From positions 372,001-436,000 of the forward strand of contig NZ_BMED01000003.1 of the NCBI RefSeq assembly GCF_014636315.1: a DNA stretch of 64,000 nt, in the 5' to 3' direction. Source of the DNA: Parundibacterium terreum (GTDB lineage Bacteria > Pseudomonadota > Gammaproteobacteria > Burkholderiales > Burkholderiaceae_D). This document shows, in pieces, positions 1 to 7,666 of this stretch. Below the pieces are notes generated by a model. The model was not told the origin of the DNA and made no database searches. It saw only the letters and a list, made by a program, of their open reading frames with translations. Each line of letters opens with the position of its first letter. The first letter of the stretch is position 1. A program made the translations under genes and the position numbers.

Positions 1-1685
1 TGGCGCAGCGCAGTAAGGACAATTTTCGGCAGATCGATGTATTGAAGGTGCTGGCCGCGATCCATGCACGCCACACCCTGCCGCCGCCTGAGGATATGAG
101 CGAGCCTAGCGCCCCCCTGCATTACCTGCAGCAGGCACTGGATGTGGCAGCGGTCATCAAGGGTTATACGATACCCGGCAGTTTGCTGGACGCCATCGCC
201 GATGCCCATGCAGCGCTGGGCGATTTCAAGGAAGCCTTTGTCGTCGGACGCCTGGCGATCGCGGCACGCGACAAGACCCATAACCAGGAAGCGAGCAACC
301 GCGCCACCGCGATGCAGGTCAGCCACCAGACCGAGCGCATGCGTGCCGAAGGCGAGTACCACCGGCAACTGGCGATCGCCGAAGCCAAGCGCGCCGAGGT
401 GCTGCAGCAAACCAGCGCCAGCCTGGAAAGGCTGGGAGCGATAGGCCAGGAGATCACCGCCAACCTGGATCTGGTTGCTGTATTCCAGGCGCTGAACCGG
501 CATGTGCACGGGCTGCTGCATGTGACTTCGTTCGTCATCTACCTAATGGATACCGACAGGCAGCACCTGACCTCCGCATTCGGTGTGGAAAACGGGCAGC
601 CGCTGCCGGTCAACCGCATCTCCATGTCCGATCCCAACTCCAACTCCGGCCGCTGCGTGCGTGAGCAGAAGGAGATCATGATAGAGATCGATCCCGGCGA
701 AAAAAATCCTAACCTGGTGCCGGGCACGGAGGCAACGCTGAGCCTGCTGTTTGCGCCATTGACGATCTCCGACCGTGTGCTGGGTGTGATGACGATACAA
801 TCGTCCGAGCAGCATGCGTATGGCGAGCGTGAACGCCTGATCTTCCGTACGCTGTGCGCCTATGGGGCGATTGCCGTGGACAATGCCAATGCTTACCGCT
901 TGCTGAAAGAAACCCAGGCGCAACTGGTGGCGCAGGAAAAACTGGCGGCGCTAGGCTCGCTGGTGGCGGGTGTCGCGCATGAATTGAATACGCCTATAGG
1001 CAATTGCCTGCTGGTCGCCAGTACGCTGGCCGAGAATACCAAGATATTGACGGCCAAGCTGGACGGGCAGGGTTTGAAGCGCTCCGATTTGAATGCCTAC
1101 TGCAGTGATGCCACGACTTCGTCAGCGATCCTGATGCGGGGCCTGACCAGTGCTGCCACGCTGGTCAGCAGCTTCAAGCAGGTAGCGGTGGACCGTACCT
1201 CCGAGCAGCGCCGCGTGTTTGACCTGCACCAGGTCATGCAGGAGATTATCGCCACGCTGAATTTGCGCATAGGTCAATCCGGCCAGGTGATATCGCTGGA
1301 TGTTCCGCCGCATATCGCCATGGACAGCTATCCGGGCTCCCTGGGCCAGGTTGTCACCAACCTGATCGACAATGCGCTGCTGCATGCTTTTGACGACAGC
1401 AAACCAGGGCGCATGTGCTTGTCCGCGCGGATGGCTGAACCGGGTTTTGTCAGGATAGAGTTCAGAGACAACGGGGTCGGCATTCCGCAAGAAAACCTGA
1501 AACGCATCTTCGATCCCTTCTTTACTACCAAGCTGGGGCAGGGCGGCAGCGGCCTTGGCCTGAATATCTGCTACAACATCGTCACTTCAATACTGAATGG
1601 CGACATCAGCGTACAAAGCGAGCTCGGTACCGGCAGTACCTTCATTGTGGAGCTGCCGCTGAAGGTGCAGGAAAAGCGGGGCTAA
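1..1685 (+). CDS. GAF-domain sensor histidine kinase (5' end outside window)
   Basis: Likely a cytoplasmic sensor kinase that autophosphorylates a histidine and signals to an unseen response regulator. The reading frame is open to the left edge, with no stop before the TTG at 42, so the true start lies outside the window. Visible in order: a helical TPR-like stretch (to about nt 330), a coiled-coil, a GAF domain (about 430-900), a HisKA H-box (GVAHELNTPIGN, His codon at 978-980) and an HATPase domain with the N-box (around 1360), DNGVGIP (around 1470) and GSGLGL (around 1545). No transmembrane segment is seen in the visible part, which suggests a soluble input from the missing N-terminus. It ends 19 bases before a strong hairpin shared with the convergent lipoprotein gene. 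The kinase class is secure; ligand and partner are unknown. Confidence 0.9.
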   Translation, partial: AQRSKDNFRQIDVLKVLAAIHARHTLPPPEDMSEPSAPLHYLQQALDVAAVIKGYTIPGSLLDAIADAHAALGDFKEAFVVGRLAIAARDKTHNQEASNRATAMQVSHQTERMRAEGEYHRQLAIAEAKRAEVLQQTSASLERLGAIGQEITANLDLVAVFQALNRHVHGLLHVTSFVIYLMDTDRQHLTSAFGVENGQPLPVNRISMSDPNSNSGRCVREQKEIMIEIDPGEKNPNLVPGTEATLSLLFAPLTISDRVLGVMTIQSSEQHAYGERERLIFRTLCAYGAIAVDNANAYRLLKETQAQLVAQEKLAALGSLVAGVAHELNTPIGNCLLVASTLAENTKILTAKLDGQGLKRSDLNAYCSDATTSSAILMRGLTSAATLVSSFKQVAVDRTSEQRRVFDLHQVMQEIIATLNLRIGQSGQVISLDVPPHIAMDSYPGSLGQVVTNLIDNALLHAFDDSKPGRMCLSARMAEPGFVRIEFRDNGVGIPQENLKRIFDPFFTTKLGQGGSGLGLNICYNIVTSILNGDISVQSELGTGSTFIVELPLKVQEKRG

Positions 1686-1704
1686 AGCAGTCCGTCAAAA
1701 CGCG

Positions 1705-1737
1705 AAGGGGCAGGCGTATCCCTACGCCTGCCCCTTT
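1705..1737. terminator. Bidirectional rho-independent terminator
   Basis: A perfect 14-bp inverted repeat (1705-1718 with 1723-1736) has a 4-nt loop. It carries A residues on the left and T residues on the right. It sits between the ends of the convergent histidine kinase and lipoprotein genes and can serve both. Confidence 0.85.
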
Positions 1738-1753
1738 CACTAGCACTGCCTGT

Positions 1754-3778
1754 TTAAGGCGCGCTCTTATAGGTGGTGAAGAAACGCCTTCCCAGATTGT
1801 CTTGCGCACCGATCAGCAATTGATAGCTGGATGGCACATAGCCGTCGGGTATCGTGGTTGCCGCCAGAGTCGTGGTGGTACTCAGGTCATTCGGCACGCT
1901 GAAATCCGATACGATAGGCGCAGCGCCATCGCTGGAAATGATGAAGCGCAGCATGAATACATGCGAATCAGGATTGGCTGCGGCCCAGTTGGCCCAGTTC
2001 AGGTTGGTGCCCGCGATCAGCGCCGCTGGGACGACTGGGTTGGATGCCGATACGCCATCCAGCGCCGGGAACTGCGACGTCACATAGTCGCTGGGTACCG
2101 AAGCCGGCAAATACACACTCAGGTTCTGGGTAGCACTGGCATTGGCAGCGGTCGTGGAAATCACATATTTGGCGCCTGCCTGCCCATCTTTACTGCCTAT
2201 CCAGCCCAATGCGGGCTGCTGTAGCAAGAAATCTTTCAGCTCGCCGGTTGCGCTGGCCGGCACAGATGGAGAACTGGATGCACACAGATAGGTGCCTCCG
2301 CAATAGGCGAAAGGCACGCTGTAGCCGCTCAGCAATTGCACGATGGCGCCATCCATGCTCTTGGTTCCGGGGGGGCTTTCACCAACGATGGCGATTTCCA
2401 CGCCTACACTAGGATTGGTGCTGCCCGAGGTCAGGCTGCCGTCCATGCCGTAGCTGGCATACGCGAGCGGGTAAACTTCGGTGCTGGTATTGCGGCCGTT
2501 GCCGGAAAAAGTCCAACTGGTGCTGGTTTTGTTATACGTGACGGTATCGTAGAACAGGTCCACCGTCTTGCCGCTGTTGTCGGAGACGGTAGCGCCCACC
2601 TGGAAGTACACGCAAGCTTTCAAAGGCGTGGACGGCGTATCGGCGCAGCCCATGATCTGCAATTTGCTGAGCTGGTAGTTGTTTGCCGCGTAGCCTGCCA
2701 ATTTTGCGGTCAGCGCTGCAGCGCTGCGGCCGTTGTAGGTATAGGTGCCGGTACCGGAGCTGCCGGGTGCAGGCATCGCTGCCGTCGCGATATAGCCGCT
2801 GAACGCGCTCGCGGCGGAACCTTGTGCAATCGCCTTGTTCAGTGCGATGGTCAGGTTGTCCATGGTTGAGGCGGTCGCCAGTGGTGAGGTCACCACGGTG
2901 GTCTTGGCCGTACTTTTCACCGCATTGGCCAGAGTGGTGCCCGTGGTCTTGGCCAGTTCCGTCTTTGCCGTGGCCAGGTCCACCGTCACATCCGGCAAGC
3001 CGGGAATGGCGAACTTGTTACTGATCTGTAGCTGGTCGTTGCCGTTGCTGTCTTTGGCGATACGCACCGTCAAGCCTTCCAGCGCCACGTCCAGCAGGGT
3101 CTTGTTGGTGACAAAAGTCGCGTCCTGGAAAAAATCCAGGGTTTTGGTGTTGGTGATCTTGGCGTCGGTCAGATTGGCGGCGACGATAGTCTTGATATGG
3201 GTAGAGGCGGCCGCCAGCATGGTTGCGTTGCTGAGCAGCGCGATCGAACTGGCATTGCTTGCCGCGTTGTTAAAAACGCTGCGTGGGTTGGCGCCCAAAA
3301 TTTCTGCCACTACCGCGGTGGAGAGCGGCGTTATGTTGGCAATGGTTGGCGAGGTAGTGGCCTGCAGCATGCTGTACAGAATGACAGAGTTGCCGGTGAC
3401 ATCACGCCCCGCCGCCTGGATCAGCAGAGGCATCGTGATGCCGGAGCTGCTCAGGTTCAGCCGGTACGAGCCATCCGCCGTATTGGTTGTGCCGTAAGGA
3501 ATACTGCCGCCGTTCGCATCCACCAGGCTCACTGCTGCACCTTTGGCATCCACCACCTTGATATTGGCGGCGACAAGCGGAGCGCTGGTTGCCGCAACGC
3601 CGGTAATAGTCAGGCTGGTGACAGGCGGGATGACGGGAGTGGTTGGCGTGGTCGGTGTGGTGCTTGAGCTTCCACCGCCGCCGCCTCCGCAGGCAGCCAG
3701 TACCAGCAGTCCGCAGAGCGATAGCGATGTGCTGATTTTTTTAAGGGCGAGGTCTTGGTGCAAAGGGCGAAATTGCAT
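1754..3778 (-). CDS. Large predicted lipoprotein, function unknown
   Basis: A 674-residue protein from the ATG at 3778; a TTG at 3814 would add 12 residues before an otherwise normal signal peptide and is less likely. The N-terminus has KK, a hydrophobic stretch and a lipobox LAAC with Cys30, followed by a Gly6-Ser3-Thr/Pro-rich linker. This predicts a lipid-anchored envelope protein held away from the membrane on a flexible tether. The body is rich in Ser, Thr, Ala and Asn, beginning with a carboxypeptidase-regulatory or Ig-like segment (about residues 50-130). No catalytic motif was recognised. It is flanked by the kinase terminator and a TetR gene and seems monocistronic. The lipoprotein call is firm; the role is unknown. 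Confidence 0.75.
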   Translation of the reverse strand: MQFRPLHQDLALKKISTSLSLCGLLVLAACGGGGGGSSSTTPTTPTTPVIPPVTSLTITGVAATSAPLVAANIKVVDAKGAAVSLVDANGGSIPYGTTNTADGSYRLNLSSSGITMPLLIQAAGRDVTGNSVILYSMLQATTSPTIANITPLSTAVVAEILGANPRSVFNNAASNASSIALLSNATMLAAASTHIKTIVAANLTDAKITNTKTLDFFQDATFVTNKTLLDVALEGLTVRIAKDSNGNDQLQISNKFAIPGLPDVTVDLATAKTELAKTTGTTLANAVKSTAKTTVVTSPLATASTMDNLTIALNKAIAQGSAASAFSGYIATAAMPAPGSSGTGTYTYNGRSAAALTAKLAGYAANNYQLSKLQIMGCADTPSTPLKACVYFQVGATVSDNSGKTVDLFYDTVTYNKTSTSWTFSGNGRNTSTEVYPLAYASYGMDGSLTSGSTNPSVGVEIAIVGESPPGTKSMDGAIVQLLSGYSVPFAYCGGTYLCASSSPSVPASATGELKDFLLQQPALGWIGSKDGQAGAKYVISTTAANASATQNLSVYLPASVPSDYVTSQFPALDGVSASNPVVPAALIAGTNLNWANWAAANPDSHVFMLRFIISSDGAAPIVSDFSVPNDLSTTTTLAATTIPDGYVPSSYQLLIGAQDNLGRRFFTTYKSAP

Positions 3779-3972
3779 GTGCTTGTATTCCAGGCTGGAG
3801 GTATGGTCTGTCAAAGTATACGCACAGGATGCTTGCCCATGCGCCCGGAACAGAGCTGTTTATTTGTACTAATTATAAGCTTTAAAGCCCGGCTCCAGCC
3901 GCCGCAAAGAGGGGGATGCGGATTTGTGGGCTTGCTTCGTCGTCTCGCTGCCTATCGGTACTTGTTGCTGGC

Positions 3973-4572
3973 CTATTGCGGGCCGGTTGCGGCTTCTGCC
4001 GAGTCGCCGTCGGTTTCGGTGATGGCCCTTTGCAGGAATTGCCTGCCGGCCTGGATGATTTCCTGCTGCATGTCTTCATCCGGCATTGCGCGCGCCAGCA
4101 GCAAGGCTCCCACGCATTGCGCCATGAAGCCCCAGGCCGCAGTATTGTCTCCCAGGCGGCTTGCCAGCATGTCCCTGGCTTCCAGCATTTGCTGCTGATA
4201 GATTTGCTTCACGCTATCGTCTGCCCTGGCAATCTCTGCTCCCAGCGCAGGCAGCGCGCAGCCTGCTTCAGGATGCCGTACGTGGCTCATCGTCAGGTAG
4301 CGGTCGGACTCATGATCCAGCCAGGCCGCCAGATCCTGATGTGGATTGCCGACCAGCATTTGCATGCTGTCCTGCAATTCCATCTCTATCAGGGCCTTGA
4401 ATAATTCGTTTTTTGAAGAAAAATGACTATAGAAAGCGCCGCTGGTGACGCCCGCAGCCTGCATCAGGCCATCCACGCCAACGGCGGCAAAGCCCTTTTT
4501 CTTGGATTCTGCGCCCGCGACAGCCAGCAGGTGTTTGCGCTTTGTTGATTTGTGTTCGGGGCTGTATCGCAT
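3973..4572 (-). CDS. TetR/AcrR family transcriptional regulator
   Basis: A 199-residue repressor-type protein, close to the usual TetR length. The N-terminal helix-turn-helix is seen in the segment GVDGLMQAAGVTSGAFYSHF (residues about 33-52), followed by FSSKNELF, the typical TetR end of the DNA-binding domain. The C-terminal ligand domain resembles the group that usually controls a neighbouring oxidoreductase. It is divergent from the SDR gene at 4680. Two tandem palindromes in the shared gap overlap the predicted SDR promoter, so autoregulation and repression of the SDR/isomerase pair are likely. The inducer is unknown. Confidence 0.88.
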   Translation of the reverse strand: MRYSPEHKSTKRKHLLAVAGAESKKKGFAAVGVDGLMQAAGVTSGAFYSHFSSKNELFKALIEMELQDSMQMLVGNPHQDLAAWLDHESDRYLTMSHVRHPEAGCALPALGAEIARADDSVKQIYQQQMLEARDMLASRLGDNTAAWGFMAQCVGALLLARAMPDEDMQQEIIQAGRQFLQRAITETDGDSAEAATGPQ

Positions 4573-4593
4573 GATTTTGTGCTCAGAATGTGC

Positions 4594-4622
4594 TTGACAT
4601 GCGAAGAATCATAACATAACGT
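4594..4622 (+). promoter_or_regulatory. Predicted sigma-70 promoter of the SDR operon
   Basis: A consensus TTGACA at 4594-4599 is followed after 17 bases by TAACGT at 4617-4622 as a weak -10. The -10 lies inside the first TetR-type palindrome, as expected for a repressed promoter. A strong Shine-Dalgarno (AAGGAGGA, about 4668-4674) precedes the SDR ATG at 4680. Confidence 0.5.
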
Positions 4623-4644
4623 TCGTTATGGTAACGATCGTTAT
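4616..4644. promoter_or_regulatory. Tandem TetR operators, TAACG-NN-CGTTA
   Basis: Two near-identical palindromes lie 15 bp centre to centre: ATAACGTTCGTTAT (4616-4629, imperfect only at the central TT) and GTAACGATCGTTAT (4631-4644), whose 12-bp core 4632-4643 is a perfect palindrome. They lie between the divergent TetR and SDR genes. Tandem half-site pairs of this size are typical of TetR-family operators. Confidence 0.7.
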
Positions 4645-4679
4645 TTAAAGAGTGCAAAGAAAAAACAAGGAGGAGATAT

Positions 4680-5429
4680 ATGTCGGATCAGATCGAAAAA
4701 GCAGCACAAAAAGGGGCGGCGCTGGTCATAGGCGCAGGCGATGCAACCGGCGGTGCCATTGCCAAGCGTTTCGCAAAGGGTGGTTTGATTGCTTGCGCCA
4801 CGCGCCGCAATAGCGACAAGCTCAAACCGCTGATAGACGAAATCGTCGCCGATGGCGGCCAGGCCTACGGCTTTGCATCGGACGCGCGCAAGGAAGAGGA
4901 AGTCATTGCGCTGGTAGAGCAGATAGAGCGCGATATCGCGCCGATAGAAGTCATGGTGTTCAACATCGGCGCCAATGTGCCATGCAGCATCCTGGATGAA
5001 ACCGCGCGCAAATACTTCAAGATATGGGAAATGGCCTGCCTGGGCGGCTTCCTGGTCGGGCGGGAAGTTGCAAAGCGAATGGTGGCCAGGGGCAGGGGCA
5101 CCATCTTGTTTACAGGGGCCACAGCCGGCATGCGCGGCTCTGCCAATTTCGCTGCCTTCGCCGGCGCCAAGCATGCGCTGAGAGCATTGGCGCAAAGCAT
5201 GGCACGCGAGCTGGGGCCGAGGAATATCCACGTGGCTCACGTGGTGGTGGACGGCGCTATCGACACCGAATTCATCCGTGAAAACTTCCCTGAACGCTAT
5301 GCGCTGAAAGAGCAGGACGGCATCCTCAATCCTGAGCACATTGCAGAAAATTACTGGTACCTGCATACCCAACCTAAGGACGCGTGGACGCATGAGCTGG
5401 ATCTGCGTCCGTGGATGGAACGCTGGTAG
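4680..5429 (+). CDS. SDR-family oxidoreductase with Phe in place of catalytic Tyr
   Basis: A 249-residue Rossmann-fold protein of the short-chain dehydrogenase/reductase family. The nucleotide-binding glycine motif is GAGDATG (18-24) and the NNAG-equivalent is NIGAN (95-99). Where classical SDRs have Ser plus YxxxK, this one has TGAT (145-148) and F160-AGA-K164, so the catalytic tyrosine is absent. Redox activity by the usual mechanism is therefore uncertain. The C-terminus contains LDLRPWMERW. It starts after a strong ribosome site and is followed 42 bases later by a DsbA-fold isomerase, probably in the same transcript, under the divergent TetR regulator. The fold is secure; the substrate is unknown. 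Confidence 0.85.
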   Translation: MSDQIEKAAQKGAALVIGAGDATGGAIAKRFAKGGLIACATRRNSDKLKPLIDEIVADGGQAYGFASDARKEEEVIALVEQIERDIAPIEVMVFNIGANVPCSILDETARKYFKIWEMACLGGFLVGREVAKRMVARGRGTILFTGATAGMRGSANFAAFAGAKHALRALAQSMARELGPRNIHVAHVVVDGAIDTEFIRENFPERYALKEQDGILNPEHIAENYWYLHTQPKDAWTHELDLRPWMERW

Positions 5430-5471
5430 GGCTTTGGATAAAATAAAACGCATAAGAAACGCGGAGACAAT

Positions 5472-6065
5472 ATGAGCAAGCAAATAGAATTTTTTTACGA
5501 TTTCGGCAGCCCTTACACCTACCTGGCCTATCACCAGTTGCCTGTGGTCGCTGCGCGGCATAACGCCGAGATCATCTGGCGGCCGGTGCTGCTGGGCGGC
5601 ATTTTCCAGGCCACCGGTAATCACAGTCCGGCCGAGATACCTTTGAAGGCAGTACATTCACAAGTGGACCTGAAGCGCTGGGCGGATAAATACGGTGTTT
5701 CTTTTGCGATGAATCCGTATTTCCCGATCAATACGCTGACCCTGATGCGCGGGGCCACCGGCATGCAACTGCGGGGTAAGAAAGAATTTGATGCCTACAA
5801 TGCCGCGATCTTCAGCGCAATGTTTGAGCAGCCGAAGAACCTGAATGATCCCGCGCAGTTGGCTGCCGTACTGGGCGCGGCGGGTTTTGACGCTGCGGAT
5901 TTCATCGCGATGGTCGGCAACCCGGAGGTAAAGGAACTGTTGAAGACCAATACCGCGCAAGCCGTGCAGCGCCAGTTGTTCGGCGTTCCCAGCTTTTTTG
6001 TCGGCGATGAATTCTTCTGGGGCCAGGACAGGCTGGATTTTGTCGAAGAGGCGCTGGCAAAATAA
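5472..6065 (+). CDS. 2-hydroxychromene-2-carboxylate isomerase family protein (DsbA/kappa-GST fold)
   Basis: A 197-residue protein matching the HCCA isomerase family, which uses glutathione to isomerise hydroxychromene carboxylates in naphthalene-type degradation. The diagnostic N-terminus DFGSPYTYLA supplies the catalytic-type Ser13 in the thioredoxin-fold position. The cis-Pro-like segment FGVPSFFVGDEFFWGQDRL is near the C-terminus. It follows the SDR gene by 42 bases with a GGAGA ribosome site. No other aromatic-degradation gene is nearby, so the real substrate may be some other glutathione-dependent one, perhaps linked to detoxification under the TetR regulator. Confidence 0.85.
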   Translation: MSKQIEFFYDFGSPYTYLAYHQLPVVAARHNAEIIWRPVLLGGIFQATGNHSPAEIPLKAVHSQVDLKRWADKYGVSFAMNPYFPINTLTLMRGATGMQLRGKKEFDAYNAAIFSAMFEQPKNLNDPAQLAAVLGAAGFDAADFIAMVGNPEVKELLKTNTAQAVQRQLFGVPSFFVGDEFFWGQDRLDFVEEALAK

Positions 6066-6151
6066 GTCGCTATTGAGGGTTTGGCATCAGGAACATGCCG
6101 ACATGCGTTAACATGGGCGCATATCAATTTGTGAGCACTGATGCCGGAGTG

Positions 6152-6432
6152 TATGACTAGAACTCATTTCATAAATAGGAGCGAGTGCGAACGAGTCCAT
6201 TTGGGATGCAGTGCGAGACGCGTCGCGACGCAAAGACTGGACGTCTTTGCTAGCGGCGCAACGCTGCAATGCGCCCAAATGGGCCGTTCCCGGAGGGTTT
6301 GCCTTAAAATCGGCGCTGGACTGCGTTGCACTCGTTGTCAATAGCTCGCTATTGACGCCTCGCGCGCCTTGCCAGCGCCAATTTTAAGACAAACGCATCT
6401 CACTCCTATTTATGAAATGAGTTCTAGTATGA
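6152..6432. mobile_element. MITE-like non-autonomous element inserted at a start codon
   Basis: A perfect 25-bp terminal inverted repeat (6157-6181 and 6403-6427, outer end CTAGAACTCATT) bounds about 271 bp with no coding capacity. A 5-bp direct repeat TATGA flanks it (6152-6156 and 6428-6432; it could also be read as TATGAC). The interior has further inverted segments, such as CAATAGCTCGCTATTG near 6340. The target duplication includes the ATG of the downstream HD-domain gene. The transposase family was not identified. Confidence 0.85.
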
Positions 6433-7028
6433 CTTATCGCCAAGCGATAGAAGATTTTATCTGGCAGGCTGCCCAGCCTGCCGACAAATTCAGCCACCAG
6501 CCCAGGCTGTATGCGCTCGCATGCAGCCTGGCGCAGCAGCAAACCTATGACGACGATGTTCTGCATGCCGCCGCATGGCTGCATGACCTCGGTGTCTTCA
6601 TCGGCCACAGGCCGGCAGATCCTGTCGCACTGGCGACCTGGGACAATGTGAAATACGCGGTGGAGCAGGTGCCGGTCCTGCTGCAGAAAATGGGCTTCCC
6701 TCAACATAAAATTCCGCAGGTAGTGCAAGTGATTAGTGAGCACTTACCGTCTGGAGAGCCCCGCAGCATTGAGGGCATGCTATTGCGCGATGCCGACATC
6801 CTGGAGCAACTGGGTGCGATAGGCATCTTGCGTACTGTCAGCAAGGCAGGTCGCGATACGCGTTTTATCCGGCATCAGGATGCCCTGCGCTCACTGAAAA
6901 AAAGTCTGGAAGAATTGCCCGCGAAATTAAAGCTGGAGTCGGCTCGCCAGGCTGCTCAGCAAAAGATAGTGCTGATGCGCGATTTCCTGGCTGCGGCAGA
7001 AGCTGAGGGACAGGGCCTGGACATCTGA
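6429..7028 (+). CDS. HD-domain phosphohydrolase-like protein, leader disrupted by a MITE
   Basis: A protein of about 199 residues with the HD-superfamily signature: a His in the first helix (HQPRLYALA), the HD pair in AAWLHDLGVF and a distal RDADILEQLG. This predicts a metal-dependent phosphohydrolase or related enzyme. The element upstream ends 2 bases before the ATG at 6429. Because the target duplication contains the ATG, the coding sequence is intact, but the original ribosome site (CCGGAG at 6145-6149) now lies about 280 bases upstream. An in-frame ATG at 6417 inside the repeat would add MSSS. Expression may be lost or driven by the element. A hairpin overlaps the stop codon. Confidence 0.8.
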   Translation: MTYRQAIEDFIWQAAQPADKFSHQPRLYALACSLAQQQTYDDDVLHAAAWLHDLGVFIGHRPADPVALATWDNVKYAVEQVPVLLQKMGFPQHKIPQVVQVISEHLPSGEPRSIEGMLLRDADILEQLGAIGILRTVSKAGRDTRFIRHQDALRSLKKSLEELPAKLKLESARQAAQQKIVLMRDFLAAAEAEGQGLDI

Positions 7029-7040
7029 GCTGTCCAGGCC
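7014..7040 (+). terminator. Hairpin overlapping the HD gene stop codon
   Basis: A 10-bp perfect stem (7014-7023 with 7031-7040) has a 7-nt loop that contains the TGA stop of the HD gene. It is followed by a weak T-rich stretch. It lies at the meeting point with the convergent TPR lipoprotein gene. Confidence 0.5.
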
Positions 7041-7044
7041 TTGC

Positions 7045-7581
7045 TTATTGGCCGGTCGTTGCCGGTTTAGGGGCTGGTTTGCGCACAGGCGGTGCAGGCT
7101 TGCTGGCTGCAGCAGCGACTCTTTTCTTGGCTTGCTCAAACACAGGCGCCCACAACGGATGCTGTTTCTCGCCCGGCTCCAGATCAAAATTCGGATCCAG
7201 CTTTAGCGCTTTTTCAAACTGCTGCCGGCACAGGGTTTGGCGCGAGCTGACGCAGTAAGAGAAAGCCATCGTCTTCAGCGCCGACAATTGCAGGCTCTTG
7301 TCGGCATTCCAGATGTCTGCAGAACCCGACAGCTTTTTAATTGCACCGTTGAAATCGCCCTTGTCATACAGCTCCATGCCTTCCGTCAGCGCAGCTTGTG
7401 CCGGAGAGGGCGGAACTACGACAGGGGCAACCGGTGCGCTGGCCGCAACCGGTGCAGCGGCAGCCGGTTTGGGTGCCGCCGGTGTGACCTGCTGGTTTTG
7501 TGGTGGGACGACGCAGGCGCTCAGCAGTAGCGCGCTGCCAATGGAGACAATTAAGGATAGATGGCGAACAGTTGGTTTCAT
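7045..7581 (-). CDS. TPR-like lipoprotein, last gene of the kinase/phosphatase operon
   Basis: A 178-residue predicted lipoprotein: a signal peptide with lipobox LSAC (Cys23), an Ala/Pro/Val-rich linker (about 30-60), then a helical TPR-like region (about 63-150, including EGMELYDKGDFNGAIKKL and FEKALKLDPNFDLEPGE) and a basic Pro/Ala tail. It should sit in the envelope and act as a protein-interaction partner. It is the last gene of an operon with a Ser/Thr kinase, a PP2C phosphatase and a TagH-like protein. This suggests a sensing role comparable to the TagQ/TagR envelope sensors of type VI kinase pathways, although no sequence identity to them is claimed. Confidence 0.7.
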   Translation of the reverse strand: MKPTVRHLSLIVSIGSALLLSACVVPPQNQQVTPAAPKPAAAAPVAASAPVAPVVVPPSPAQAALTEGMELYDKGDFNGAIKKLSGSADIWNADKSLQLSALKTMAFSYCVSSRQTLCRQQFEKALKLDPNFDLEPGEKQHPLWAPVFEQAKKRVAAAASKPAPPVRKPAPKPATTGQ

Positions 7582-7666
7582 TGCAATAGCCCTGGGTTAA
7601 GCCCGGATCAAGCGACCAAAAAGACGCATCACGTTAAAGCGGCGACCTTTCGGTCATGCCGCTATC

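Noticed and set aside
6141..6344. 67-codon frame entering the MITE-like element from the left
   Set aside because: It joins the old leader of the HD gene to element DNA; an artefact of the insertion.
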